This document shows, in pieces, positions 1 through 10,854 of a stretch of 11,288 nt of DNA. The DNA is taken from positions 1-11,288 of the forward strand of contig JBDTMH010000143.1 of NCBI GenBank assembly GCA_039934375.1. Direction: 5' to 3'. Below the pieces are notes generated by a model. That model was given only the letters and a program-made list of their open reading frames with translations. It was not told the origin of the DNA and searched no databases. Source of the stretch: CAISIP01 sp039934375 (GTDB lineage: Bacteria; Pseudomonadota; Gammaproteobacteria; Burkholderiales; Burkholderiaceae_C). A program made the position numbers and the translations under genes. Within the stretch, counting starts at the first letter, position 1, and every line of letters starts with the position of its first letter.

Positions 1-1049
1 GGTGTGCGCGAGAACGCAAAATGTGTGTCGATGAAATCCTTGGGCAGGCTCTGCAATGGACCGAAATACGGCAGTTCCTCCTTGCTGCGTGCGCCGAAGA
101 ACAGCAATAGTTTGCCCGCCTCGAATTTGCCCGAGGCACGCATGCGCCGGCGCCATTCGGTCATGGCCCGCATCGGTGCACTGCCGGTGCCGGTGCAGAT
201 CATCACGATGTTGCTGCGCGGATGGTTTGGCATCAGGAAACTGGCACCGAACGGACCAATCACCTCAACCTTGTCCCCCACCTTGAGGTCGCACATGTAA
301 TTGGACGCAATGCCGCGCACCGGGTTGCCCGCGTAGTCCAGCAGCACCCGCTTGATCGTCAGCGACAGGTTGTTGTAGCCCGGGCGTTCACCATTGCGCG
401 GGCTGGCCACCGAATACTGGCGTGCATGGTGCACGCGTCCGCTGGCGTCCAGGCCTGGGGGCAAAACGCCGATCGACTGGCCCTCGAGCACCGGGAACGG
501 CATCGAGCCGAAATCAAGCACGATATGGTGGGTATCGTATTCGCGGCCGACCTCGGTCACCCGTACATTGCCAGTCACCGTCGCGGTGATGGTCTTGTGC
601 GTCGCCTTGGGACCGTACAGGTTGGTGAACGGATGGGCCGCCGACCATGGCGGCAAAGTGGCGCCATACTGCGCGCTGCTGAAGCTGCCCGTAACCGCCA
701 GGTTGTCCTGCGTGCTCGGCTCTGGCGCTGCGTCCATCACAGCGGCATCAACGCCTTGCGCCTCCAGTTCTTCGGCACTGAGCTCGATCGGCAACGCGTC
801 CCAGCCCAGCTGCGCCTCGACCGCATACGCCTTGGCACGGGGCATCACACGCCAGTTGTCGATCGACCCCGTCGGGCATGGCGATATGCAGTCCATGCAA
901 AGATTGCATTTGTCCGCATCCACCACGTAGTTGCGATCGTCGTGCGTGATCGCACCCACCGGGCAGGTCGCCTCGCAGGTATTGCACCGGATACAGATCT
1001 CCGGATCAATCAGATGCTGCTTGATCACCGTCGCGTCAGACGCCCCCAT
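1..1049 (-). CDS. boxA: BoxA, benzoyl-CoA 2,3-epoxidase reductase subunit (3' end cut by window)
   Basis: BoxA passes electrons from NADPH to the di-iron epoxidase BoxB, which oxidises benzoyl-CoA to its 2,3-epoxide in the cytoplasm. The frame is open from an ATG at 1049 to the left edge, giving 349 residues of a protein usually a little over 400 long. The N-terminus has two ferredoxin-type [4Fe-4S] motifs: C19-C22-C25-C29-P and C48-C51-C54-C58-P. A ferredoxin-NADP reductase-like module follows, with an RQYS flavin-binding motif at 210-213 and a nucleotide-binding CTGTGSAPM stretch at 285-293. An AAGGGGG ribosome binding site lies 4 nt before the ATG. It is the third gene after boxC and boxB, 109 bp from boxB, and probably shares their transcript. 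The fusion of a two-cluster ferredoxin to a reductase, directly after boxB, makes the assignment firm. Only the C-terminal part of the NADPH domain is unseen. Confidence 0.95.
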   Translation of the reverse strand, partial: MGASDATVIKQHLIDPEICIRCNTCEATCPVGAITHDDRNYVVDADKCNLCMDCISPCPTGSIDNWRVMPRAKAYAVEAQLGWDALPIELSAEELEAQGVDAAVMDAAPEPSTQDNLAVTGSFSSAQYGATLPPWSAAHPFTNLYGPKATHKTITATVTGNVRVTEVGREYDTHHIVLDFGSMPFPVLEGQSIGVLPPGLDASGRVHHARQYSVASPRNGERPGYNNLSLTIKRVLLDYAGNPVRGIASNYMCDLKVGDKVEVIGPFGASFLMPNHPRSNIVMICTGTGSAPMRAMTEWRRRMRASGKFEAGKLLLFFGARSKEELPYFGPLQSLPKDFIDTHFAFSRT

Positions 1050-1053
1050 GTAA

Positions 1054-1060
1054 CCCCCTT
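1054..1060 (-). promoter_or_regulatory. Ribosome binding site of boxA
   Basis: AAGGGGG on the minus strand sits 4 nt before the ATG at 1049. It fixes the boxA start ahead of the first iron-sulfur motif. The spacing is slightly short but usable. Confidence 0.6.
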
Positions 1061-1090
1061 GAGAAAAGTACGCACACCAGGCGGCAAGAT

Positions 1091-1115
1091 GAACCGCACC
1101 TCCAGGTGCCGGTTC
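1091..1115 (-). other. Intercistronic hairpin between boxB and boxA
   Basis: On the minus strand GAACCGGCACCT is followed at once by its near-complement GGAGGTGCGGTTC. This gives a stem of about 10-11 bp with one bulged G and a tight loop. No T-run follows, so it does not look like an intrinsic terminator. It is more likely an mRNA processing or stability element in the boxCBA transcript; that role is inferred. Confidence 0.5.
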
Positions 1116-1158
1116 CATCTGGCCGACGTATTGCGGCGGCAAAGCCGTCCGCAAACCG

Positions 1159-2586
<1,428 letters not shown>

Positions 2587-2623
2587 GCTGTTCTCCGTAA
2601 CGGACAGGGGTGGAGAGTGTTCG

Positions 2624-2658
2624 GTTGCGGCGCGCCACCGGATTTCGCGCCACACAAC
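2624..2658 (-). other. Intercistronic hairpin between boxC and boxB
   Basis: On the minus strand GTTG-TGT-GGCGCG pairs with CGCGCC-G-CAAC across an 11-nt loop. The stem has 6 plus 4 bp separated by a small internal loop. No U-tract follows. It lies about 38 nt upstream of the boxB start. It could be a processing or stability element, or a chance fold in GC-rich DNA. Confidence 0.4.
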
Positions 2659-2676
2659 GCGGATGGGTTCAGGGCG

Positions 2677-4335
2677 TCAGACGCGGGTCCAGTCGAATGC
2701 GGCTTTCTCGCCCGTGCCATAGACCTTGAGAGCACCTTTCTCGCCGACGGCATTCGGACGCTGAAAGATCCAGTTCTGCCACGCGGTAAGCCGGCCAAAG
2801 ACGCGCGTGAACATGTTCTCGGGACCGTTGAAGCGCAGGTTGGCTTCCATGCCGGTCAGCGCATCCGGGCTCATCGCCACCCGCTCCTCGATCGCGATGC
2901 GCGTCTCGTCGGCCCAGTCCATATCGTCGGGCTTGCTGGTGACCAAGCCCAATGCAAACGCAACATCGGCGTCCAGCGGCTGGCCGACGTTGGCGCGTAC
3001 CGCGTCCAGCGCCGGCTGCTCGTCGTAAAAACGGCGTTGCAGGCGGCTCTGGCCGGTAACCATCGGGAACAGGCCGAAGTTGGTTTCGCCAACCGTGATC
3101 TTGGGGGCCTTCGCTTCGTCATCGGGTAGCGCCAGCTGGTAGCTGCGGTCACACGCCAGCGCCAGCTCCAGCAGACTGCCGGCAAAACACGAACCGGATT
3201 CGATCAGTGCAAAAAGGCTGCGCGAGGAAACATCGAGGCGGCTGAAGGTGCGCCGCAGCAGCCCGATGGTCTCACGCACCAGCCAATGCTCCTGGTGCGC
3301 CAGCAGCACTGCATCCATCGCCAGCACCGCGGCGCTATCGCCTTCGGTGCGTATCAGCCAGACGCCGATCTCCAGTTCGTTGGTGCGCATCGACAGGATT
3401 GCATCCTCCAGTTCGCGGCCCAGCGCCAGCGGATACCAGTCGGCACCAGCCGCCTCGATGCCGGCAATATCGGTTGGCTGCGTGCCGGTGGGCGCCTTGA
3501 CCGTGAAGCTGGCGGTACGGCGCGCCCGGTCGATCGCGACCGACACATGGCGGTATTGCAATGCATCGGCCTGGGCCGTGCGCGCCAGCGGCTTGAGTTC
3601 GACACCCTTGGCGTCGGCAGGTCGGTCGCTGCGGGCTGCAAGTTCCAGGGCACGGGCCTGCACCTTCTCGGCAAACACAGTCGGCTTGGCAATGTCGTCG
3701 ACCAGGCGCCAGTCCTTGGCCTTCTGGCCGCGCACGCCTTCGACACTGGTACAGAAGATGTCGGCCAGATCATGGCGCACATGGCGCTTGTCGGTGACCC
3801 GGGTCAAGCCACCGGTGCCCGGCAGCACGCCCAGCAGCGGCACCTCGGGCAGGCTGACGGCCGAAGCACGGTCGTCGACCAGGATGATCTCGTCGCAGGC
3901 CAGCGCAACTTCATAACCGCCGCCGGCACAGGCGCCGTTGACCGCGGCAAGGAATTTCAGGCCGCTGTATTTCGACGAATCCTCCAGCCCATTGCGGGTC
4001 TCGTTCGTGAATTTGCAGAAATTCACCTTCCACGCGTGGCTGGATACGCCGAGCATGAAAATGTTGGCGCCGGAGCAGAACACCTTTTCCTTGGCGCTGG
4101 TGAGCACCACGGTGCGCACCTCGGGATGCTCGAAGCGGATGCGGTTGACCGCGTCGCTCAGTTCGATGTCGACGCCGAGGTCGTAGCTGTTGAGCTTGAG
4201 TTTGTAACCCGGGCGCAGGCCCGCGTTTTCATCGAAATCGGCCGCGAGCGTGGCCACCGGCCCCTGAAACGAGAGTTTCCAATGCTGGTAACGCGACGGA
4301 TGGGTCCGGTAGTCGACAGGCAGGTTCTGGGTCAC
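2677..4335 (-). CDS. boxC: BoxC, 2,3-epoxybenzoyl-CoA dihydrolase (ring-cleaving)
   Basis: BoxC hydrolytically opens the epoxide ring of 2,3-epoxybenzoyl-CoA, releasing formate and 3,4-didehydroadipyl-CoA semialdehyde (EC 4.1.2.44). The protein is 552 aa, normal for the family. It has a crotonase (enoyl-CoA hydratase) fold. The N-terminal half (about 25-230) carries FCSGAN (86-91), an SSHAWKVNFCKFTNETRNGLEDSS region near 98-121, and the oxyanion-hole GACAGGGYE (134-142). The C-terminal half (about 260-470) repeats a degenerate crotonase pattern, GSCFAGSLLELALACD (381-396). I chose a GTG start at 4335 because VTQNLPVDYRTHPSRY matches the family N-terminus and AGAGGA lies 7 nt before it. The same frame is open to 4536, but that extension crosses the promoter and overlaps boxR. 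It is the first gene of boxCBA, with its own promoter just upstream. Confidence 0.97.
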   Translation of the reverse strand: MTQNLPVDYRTHPSRYQHWKLSFQGPVATLAADFDENAGLRPGYKLKLNSYDLGVDIELSDAVNRIRFEHPEVRTVVLTSAKEKVFCSGANIFMLGVSSHAWKVNFCKFTNETRNGLEDSSKYSGLKFLAAVNGACAGGGYEVALACDEIILVDDRASAVSLPEVPLLGVLPGTGGLTRVTDKRHVRHDLADIFCTSVEGVRGQKAKDWRLVDDIAKPTVFAEKVQARALELAARSDRPADAKGVELKPLARTAQADALQYRHVSVAIDRARRTASFTVKAPTGTQPTDIAGIEAAGADWYPLALGRELEDAILSMRTNELEIGVWLIRTEGDSAAVLAMDAVLLAHQEHWLVRETIGLLRRTFSRLDVSSRSLFALIESGSCFAGSLLELALACDRSYQLALPDDEAKAPKITVGETNFGLFPMVTGQSRLQRRFYDEQPALDAVRANVGQPLDADVAFALGLVTSKPDDMDWADETRIAIEERVAMSPDALTGMEANLRFNGPENMFTRVFGRLTAWQNWIFQRPNAVGEKGALKVYGTGEKAAFDWTRV

Positions 4336-4362
4336 GGGATGTTCCTCTGGAAAGTCTTGGAA

Positions 4363-4380
4363 TGCATGAATGCCGTTGCA
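4363..4380 (-). promoter_or_regulatory. Candidate BoxR operator at the boxC promoter (TGCA-N10-TGCA)
   Basis: TGCA occurs at 4363-4366 and 4377-4380, exactly 10 bp apart. The pair lies in the start of the boxC leader, just after the -10 element. More TGCA copies lie at 4397-4400 (next to the -10) and 4429-4432 (upstream of the -35). The related regulator BzdR is known to bind operators built from TGCA repeats. The same TGCA-N10-TGCA spacing recurs at the ligase promoter. The position fits a repressor; binding is inferred. Confidence 0.5.
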
Positions 4381-4389
4381 ACGACAAGC

Positions 4390-4419
4390 ATAATAATGCA
4401 CTTTTTTGATGAACGTCAA
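4390..4419 (-). promoter_or_regulatory. Sigma70-type promoter for boxCBA
   Basis: On the minus strand TTGACG (4419-4414) and TATTAT (4395-4390) are separated by 18 bp. Each hexamer matches the consensus at 5 of 6 positions. Transcription would begin near 4383, leaving a leader of roughly 48 nt before the boxC GTG. The AT-rich stretch stands out against its GC-rich surroundings. TGCA repeats lie in and around it. Confidence 0.65.
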
Positions 4420-4459
4420 GCAATTTATTGCATATTCATTGGAGACACGGCCGTTCGAT

Positions 4460-5398
4460 TCATCGTGCCAGCGCGGTTCGCACCGTCGTACGCAACAGTG
4501 CGAAGGTTTCGGCCAATCCCTGCGCACTGGTATCAATCCGGAACTCCGCCTTGGAATAGAACGCGGCGCGCCCCGCCAGAATGCTCTTGAGGTCGGCCAT
4601 CGCCTCGCGGCTGGCCGCCATCGGCCGCGTATCGCCCTGTGCCACGACTCGGCTCATGTGGTCATGCGGATCGGCCGACAACCAGAGCGTCGTGCAATGC
4701 GACAACAATTCGTTGAAGGTTGCTGGATCGGACACCAAGCCGCCGGGAATCGCGATCACGGCCTCCTGATGCAGTTGTATCGTCTCCTCCAGCGCCCGTC
4801 GCTCGTAACGGCGATAGGCGCTTTGCCCGTACAGCGCCTGGATCTCGGCCGAACTGCAGCCGGCGAACTGCTCGATCTCGCGGCTCAGTTCGATGAATGG
4901 AAAACCGAGGTCCTCGCCCAGCATCGCACCCAGCGTTGACTTGCCGGCGCCGCGCAGGCCGAGCAGCGCGATCCGCGCGCTTCGCCCTGTGCCTGCATTG
5001 CCGTTGGCCCCACCGGTTCCGAGAAGTTCGCCCACCGCCACGCGCACCCTACGCAAGGTCGGTTCGTCCCGACGCTCCAGCAGTTCGCGCAACATCAGCC
5101 ACTCCGGCGACGAGGTCGTCACGTCACCGATGATTTCCGCGAGCGAACATTGCAAGGCCCCGGCGACCTGCAGCAACACCAGGATCGACGCGTTGCCGAC
5201 ACCGTATTCCAGATTGGCCAGGTGGCGCTCCGACACATCGGCCAACTGGGACAATGCCTTGCGTGTGATGCCGCGACTTGCGCGCAGGTTACGCAAGCGC
5301 GCACCGAGGGCCGACAGGAATGGATCCTTCTTGTCGTCCGCCGGTTCGCCAGCGTCGTGCAGCTGCGGCAATGCAGCTGCGCTTTGCGCCGGAACCAT
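4460..5398 (-). CDS. boxR: BoxR, XRE-type HTH / shikimate-kinase-like regulator of benzoyl-CoA genes
   Basis: BoxR/BzdR-type proteins repress benzoate genes and release DNA when benzoyl-CoA binds. With the start at 5398 the protein is 312 aa. An XRE helix-turn-helix covers about residues 30-90 (DPFLSALGARLRNLRASRG, then SQLADVSERHLANLEYGVGNAS). A linker follows, then a shikimate-kinase-like domain from about 141, with a P-loop GLRGAGKST at 147-155. That domain is thought to bind the effector rather than act as an enzyme. The start is uncertain. In-frame alternatives are ATG 5428 and GTG 5443. None of the three has a clear Shine-Dalgarno sequence. I prefer 5398 because 5399-5428 is AT-rich and non-coding-like, and it holds the ligase -35. 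The gene diverges from the ligase and lies 124 bp upstream of boxC in the same direction; no terminator is visible between them. Confidence 0.92.
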   Translation of the reverse strand: MVPAQSAAALPQLHDAGEPADDKKDPFLSALGARLRNLRASRGITRKALSQLADVSERHLANLEYGVGNASILVLLQVAGALQCSLAEIIGDVTTSSPEWLMLRELLERRDEPTLRRVRVAVGELLGTGGANGNAGTGRSARIALLGLRGAGKSTLGAMLGEDLGFPFIELSREIEQFAGCSSAEIQALYGQSAYRRYERRALEETIQLHQEAVIAIPGGLVSDPATFNELLSHCTTLWLSADPHDHMSRVVAQGDTRPMAASREAMADLKSILAGRAAFYSKAEFRIDTSAQGLAETFALLRTTVRTALAR

Positions 5399-5421
5399 TA
5401 GAGAATCATGAAATATAGTGC

Positions 5422-5450
5422 TTGACATGGGGCTTGGTGCCACTTAGAGT
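5422..5450 (+). promoter_or_regulatory. Sigma70-type promoter for the benzoate-CoA ligase gene
   Basis: A perfect TTGACA (5422-5427) is followed by a 17-bp spacer and TAGAGT (5445-5450, 4 of 6 matches). Transcription would start near 5457, giving a leader of about 60 nt. It overlaps the two upstream candidate start codons of boxR, which is one reason to place the boxR start at 5398. Confidence 0.65.
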
Positions 5451-5453
5451 TCT

Positions 5454-5471
5454 TGCACGCACAATACTGCA
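5454..5471 (+). promoter_or_regulatory. Candidate BoxR operator at the ligase promoter (TGCA-N10-TGCA)
   Basis: TGCA at 5454-5457 and 5468-5471 are 10 bp apart. They begin 3 bp after the ligase -10 and cover the predicted start site. A bound repressor here would block the ligase gene. It would also cover the -10 of the candidate boxR promoter, giving autoregulation. Spacing matches the pair at 4363-4380. Function is inferred from the TGCA preference of the BzdR family. Confidence 0.5.
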
Positions 5472-5489
5472 TATCACGGGACAACGCAA
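5461..5489 (-). promoter_or_regulatory. Possible boxR promoter
   Basis: On the minus strand TTGCGT (5489-5484) and TATTGT (5466-5461) are separated by 17 bp. The -35 matches only TTG of the consensus and the -10 matches 4 of 6, so it would be weak. Its -10 lies inside the TGCA-N10-TGCA element. Confidence 0.35.
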
Positions 5490-5506
5490 GCAATCCCAAG
5501 TCCGAT

Positions 5507-5510
5507 GGAG
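5507..5510 (+). promoter_or_regulatory. Ribosome binding site of the ligase gene
   Basis: GGAG at 5507-5510 lies 8 nt before the ATG at 5519. It supports that start over an in-frame TTG at 5453, which lies at or before the predicted transcription start. Confidence 0.65.
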
Positions 5511-5518
5511 AAGTACCG

Positions 5519-7096
5519 ATGACCAGCCTCGACACCCCTGCGCAGCCCCCGGGCGAGCGGTTCAACTTCGCCCAGCATCTGATCGAATGCAACGCCACAC
5601 GTGCCGACAAGACCGCCTTCATTGACGATCAGCGCAGTCTGGGCTACGGCGAGCTTGCGCTGCGCTCGCGCCAGTTGGCGGCCGGCTTGCGCGGGCTTGG
5701 CGTTCGGCGCGAAGAACGGGTGCTGCTGCTGATGCACGACAGTGTCGATTGGCCGGTGGCTTTTCTGGGCGCCATGTATGCCGGCATCGTTCCGGTGGCG
5801 GTCAATACCTTGCTCACGGCGGACGACTACGCCTACATGCTCGAGCATTGCCGAGCGCAGGTGGTGCTGGTATCAGGCGCACTGCTGCCGGCGCTGACCG
5901 CCGCGTTGACCAAGGCCGACCATGAGGTGCAAAAGGTCATCGTCTCGCGTCCGGTGGCGCCGCTGCATCCGTCCGAAATCGAATTCGACACATTCCTCAC
6001 GTCCCACGAAGCCATGACGCGACCCGCGGCCACCCATGCCGACGATCCCGGTTTCTGGCTGTATTCGTCGGGCTCGACCGGCCGCCCCAAGGGCACGGTG
6101 CATTCCCACGCCAATCCCTACTGGACGGTCGAACTGTATGGCAAGGCGGTATTGCAACTGACCGAACTAGACGTGTGCTTTTCCGCCGCCAAGCTGTTTT
6201 TCGCGTACGGACTGGGCAATGCGCTGACCTTTCCGATGAGTGTGGGCGCAACCACCATCCTGATGGCGGAACGCCCCACGCCCGATGCGACGTTCAGGCG
6301 CTGGACCGGCGCCACCGGCGAAGTCCGGCCGACCGCGTTCTTCGGCGCTCCGACGGGATTTGCCGGCATGCTGGCCTCGCCGGGACTGCCGGCGCGCGAT
6401 GCGGTGGCGCTGCGCCTGGTCTCGTCCGCGGGAGAAGCGCTGCCGGCCGAGATCGGCGAGCGGTTCAAGGCCCATTTCGGTGTCGACATCGTCGACGGCA
6501 TCGGCTCCACCGAGATGTTGCACATCTTCCTGTCAAATCGGCCCGAGAAGGTTCGTTACGGCACGACCGGCTGGCCGGTCGCGGGTTATGCCATTGAACT
6601 GCGCGGCGAAGATGGCGGCCCGATTGCCGACGGCGAACCCGGCGACCTGTATATCCAGGGACCTTCCGCCGCCATGATGTACTGGGGCAACCGCGCCAAG
6701 ACCCGCGAGACCTTTCAGGGCGGCTGGACCAAGAGCGGCGACAAGTACGTGCGCAATACCGACGGCAGCTACACCTACAGTGGCCGCAGCGACGACATGC
6801 TCAAGGTCAGTGGTATCTACGTGAGCCCGTTCGAGGTCGAGGCGACGTTGGTGCAGCATCCATCCGTGCTGGAAGCCGCCGTCGTCGGCATCCAGGATGC
6901 CGACGGCCTGACCAAGACCAAGGCCTTCGTGGTACTCAAGGACGGCGCCCAGGCCAGCGAGGACGACCTCAAGACCTTCGTCAAGGACAAGCTGGCGCCA
7001 TACAAATACCCGCGACTGATCGCCTTTGTCCCCGAACTACCCAAGACCGCGACAGGCAAGATACAGCGCTTCAAGTTGCGCGAGGCTGGCCACTGA
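5519..7096 (+). CDS. bclA: Benzoate-CoA ligase
   Basis: This enzyme activates benzoate with ATP and CoA to benzoyl-CoA, the substrate of BoxAB and the probable effector of BoxR. It is 525 aa, the usual length. ANL-superfamily motifs appear in order: P-loop SSGSTGRPK (183-191), SSAGEALP (302-309), GIGSTEMLH (327-335), SGDKY with D408, SGRSDDMLKVSG (421-432, R423), and PKTATGKIQR with the C-terminal catalytic lysine K514. The FFAYGLGNALTFP stretch (227-239) and H335-I336 resemble the aryl pocket of benzoate-CoA ligases rather than acetyl- or fatty acyl-CoA synthetases. The start at 5519 is set by a good ribosome binding site. The gene diverges from boxR and has its own promoter. A related aryl acid such as hydroxybenzoate or fluorobenzoate could also be accepted, but the box context makes benzoate the physiological substrate. 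Confidence 0.95.
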   Translation: MTSLDTPAQPPGERFNFAQHLIECNATRADKTAFIDDQRSLGYGELALRSRQLAAGLRGLGVRREERVLLLMHDSVDWPVAFLGAMYAGIVPVAVNTLLTADDYAYMLEHCRAQVVLVSGALLPALTAALTKADHEVQKVIVSRPVAPLHPSEIEFDTFLTSHEAMTRPAATHADDPGFWLYSSGSTGRPKGTVHSHANPYWTVELYGKAVLQLTELDVCFSAAKLFFAYGLGNALTFPMSVGATTILMAERPTPDATFRRWTGATGEVRPTAFFGAPTGFAGMLASPGLPARDAVALRLVSSAGEALPAEIGERFKAHFGVDIVDGIGSTEMLHIFLSNRPEKVRYGTTGWPVAGYAIELRGEDGGPIADGEPGDLYIQGPSAAMMYWGNRAKTRETFQGGWTKSGDKYVRNTDGSYTYSGRSDDMLKVSGIYVSPFEVEATLVQHPSVLEAAVVGIQDADGLTKTKAFVVLKDGAQASEDDLKTFVKDKLAPYKYPRLIAFVPELPKTATGKIQRFKLREAGH

Positions 7097-7115
7097 GACA
7101 CCGCAATGGGGCTGC

Positions 7116-7138
7116 GTGCCCGCACACCTGCGCGGCAC
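7116..7138. terminator. Possible hairpin between convergent ligase and transporter genes
   Basis: GTGCCCGC and GCGCGGCAC form an 8-bp stem with one bulge around the loop ACACCT. It lies in the 66-bp convergent gap, where a shared terminator would be expected. There is no T-run on either side, so intrinsic termination is doubtful. Confidence 0.3.
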
Positions 7139-7162
7139 CCAGATGCCCGTCACGGCACTTGC

Positions 7163-8035
7163 TCAGCGCCTGAACTCCCGATACAGCAGGTACAACCCAC
7201 TGGCCACGACAATCGAAGCGCCACCGATCACCGTCACATCGGGCACATGGCCGAAGATCAGCCAGCCGAACAGTGTCATGTAGATGATCTGCTGGTACAG
7301 GAACGGGCCCAGCACTGCGGCCGACGCGTAGCGGTGGGCCTGCGTCACCATCAGGTGGCCCAGGCCGCCGAACGCGCCCATCGACAACACCAGGAACCAG
7401 CTGATGGCGTCCGGCGGCGGCGTCCAGTTCATGACACCCAGCGGGGTGAGCAGCGCTGCTGCGCCCAGCGCCGACCACAGCTGGGTAGTGGCCGGCAGTT
7501 CGGTCGCCGCCAGGCGCCGCGTCAGCATGTTGAACAAGGCGTACAACACGGCATTGATCAGCGACAGGATGATGGCCGGGTGAAAACCCTGGCCGCCCGG
7601 GCGCACGATCAGCAGCACCCCGGAAAACCCGACCAGGATCGCGATCCAGCGCCGCACATCGAGCCGCTCGCCCAGCAATTTGGCGCTGATTACCGCTATC
7701 AGGATCGGCACCGAGAACTGGATCGCGCCGGTCACATCCAGCGGCAGATATTGCAGCGCCCAGAAGTTCAGAGCGGTCATCACCGCCTGCATCAGCGCGC
7801 GCAGCATCTGCAATCGCGGCTGACCGGTGCGGTACAGGGCCCAGCCGTATTTCGGCGTCAACACCAGAATGCCCAGCAGCGAATGCGTGACGAAGCGCAG
7901 CCAGACCACCTGGAACACCGGCAACACCATCACCAGCCATTTGGCCGAGCTGTCGAGCGCGGCAAATGACAGCGTGGTGACGCTGACCATCACAATGCCG
8001 AGCTGGCGGTTGCGCGGGGTGTCCTGTTCGAGCAT
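7163..8035 (-). CDS. EamA/DMT-family ten-helix transporter, substrate unknown
   Basis: This is a 290-aa inner-membrane protein of the drug/metabolite transporter superfamily, usual length. It has two EamA repeats of about five helices each, roughly residues 12-146 and 155-286. Typical features are the helix-four segment IQFSVPILIAVISAKLLGERL (105-125), ending in LGER before RRW, and the matching region near 241-262 of the second repeat. The C-terminus is short and basic (YREFRR). The start at ATG 8035 is chosen because MLEQDTPRNRQLG leads straight into helix one; no clear Shine-Dalgarno is visible. The gene follows alaS by 49 bp on the same strand, so the two may be cotranscribed. It converges with the ligase gene. 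It could move an amino acid or metabolite, but nothing in the sequence identifies the substrate. I do not link it to benzoate uptake: strand and neighbours place it with alaS. Confidence 0.9.
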   Translation of the reverse strand: MLEQDTPRNRQLGIVMVSVTTLSFAALDSSAKWLVMVLPVFQVVWLRFVTHSLLGILVLTPKYGWALYRTGQPRLQMLRALMQAVMTALNFWALQYLPLDVTGAIQFSVPILIAVISAKLLGERLDVRRWIAILVGFSGVLLIVRPGGQGFHPAIILSLINAVLYALFNMLTRRLAATELPATTQLWSALGAAALLTPLGVMNWTPPPDAISWFLVLSMGAFGGLGHLMVTQAHRYASAAVLGPFLYQQIIYMTLFGWLIFGHVPDVTVIGGASIVVASGLYLLYREFRR

Positions 8036-8084
8036 GCCGATGGTCAGATACGGGTCAGGGAACCCAGTCTGCCACCGGTGACGA

Positions 8085-10709
<2,625 letters not shown>

Positions 10710-10791
10710 GAATATGGGGCGGGTGGCAGTGGCAGGACACACGCCACGAGTGTCGCGCGCTACCGTGCTGGCCGGGTTGGGAGGCCGCTGG

Positions 10792-10797
10792 ATTTTA
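10792..10797 (-). promoter_or_regulatory. Possible -10 element of alaS
   Basis: TAAAAT on the minus strand lies about 82 bp upstream of the alaS ATG and is the only AT-rich hexamer in the 145-bp divergent gap. It matches the -10 consensus at 5 of 6 positions. I find no convincing -35 at normal spacing, so the call is weak. Confidence 0.35.
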
Positions 10798-10854
10798 CCT
10801 GCTCGGGCCTGGCCCCCACACTGCGCGGACAAGCACCGGGGAAAGGCTGGAACC

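Noticed and set aside
2587..2655. Upstream in-frame ATG extending BoxB by 23 residues
   Set aside because: The extension does not resemble BoxB N-termini, and the ATG at 2586 has a proper ribosome binding site.
3286..4590. A 434-codon plus-strand frame opposite boxC and the end of boxR
   Set aside because: It is an antisense shadow: it spans the boxC promoter and two real genes, with no ribosome binding site and no recognisable domain.
4460..5398. A true shikimate kinase for aromatic amino acid synthesis
   Set aside because: The N-terminal XRE helix-turn-helix fusion and the position between the box operon and ligase mark it as BoxR, not AroK.
5453..5518. Upstream in-frame TTG extending the ligase by 22 residues
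   Set aside because: It overlaps the predicted transcription start and operator; ATG 5519 has GGAG at good spacing and gives the normal family length.
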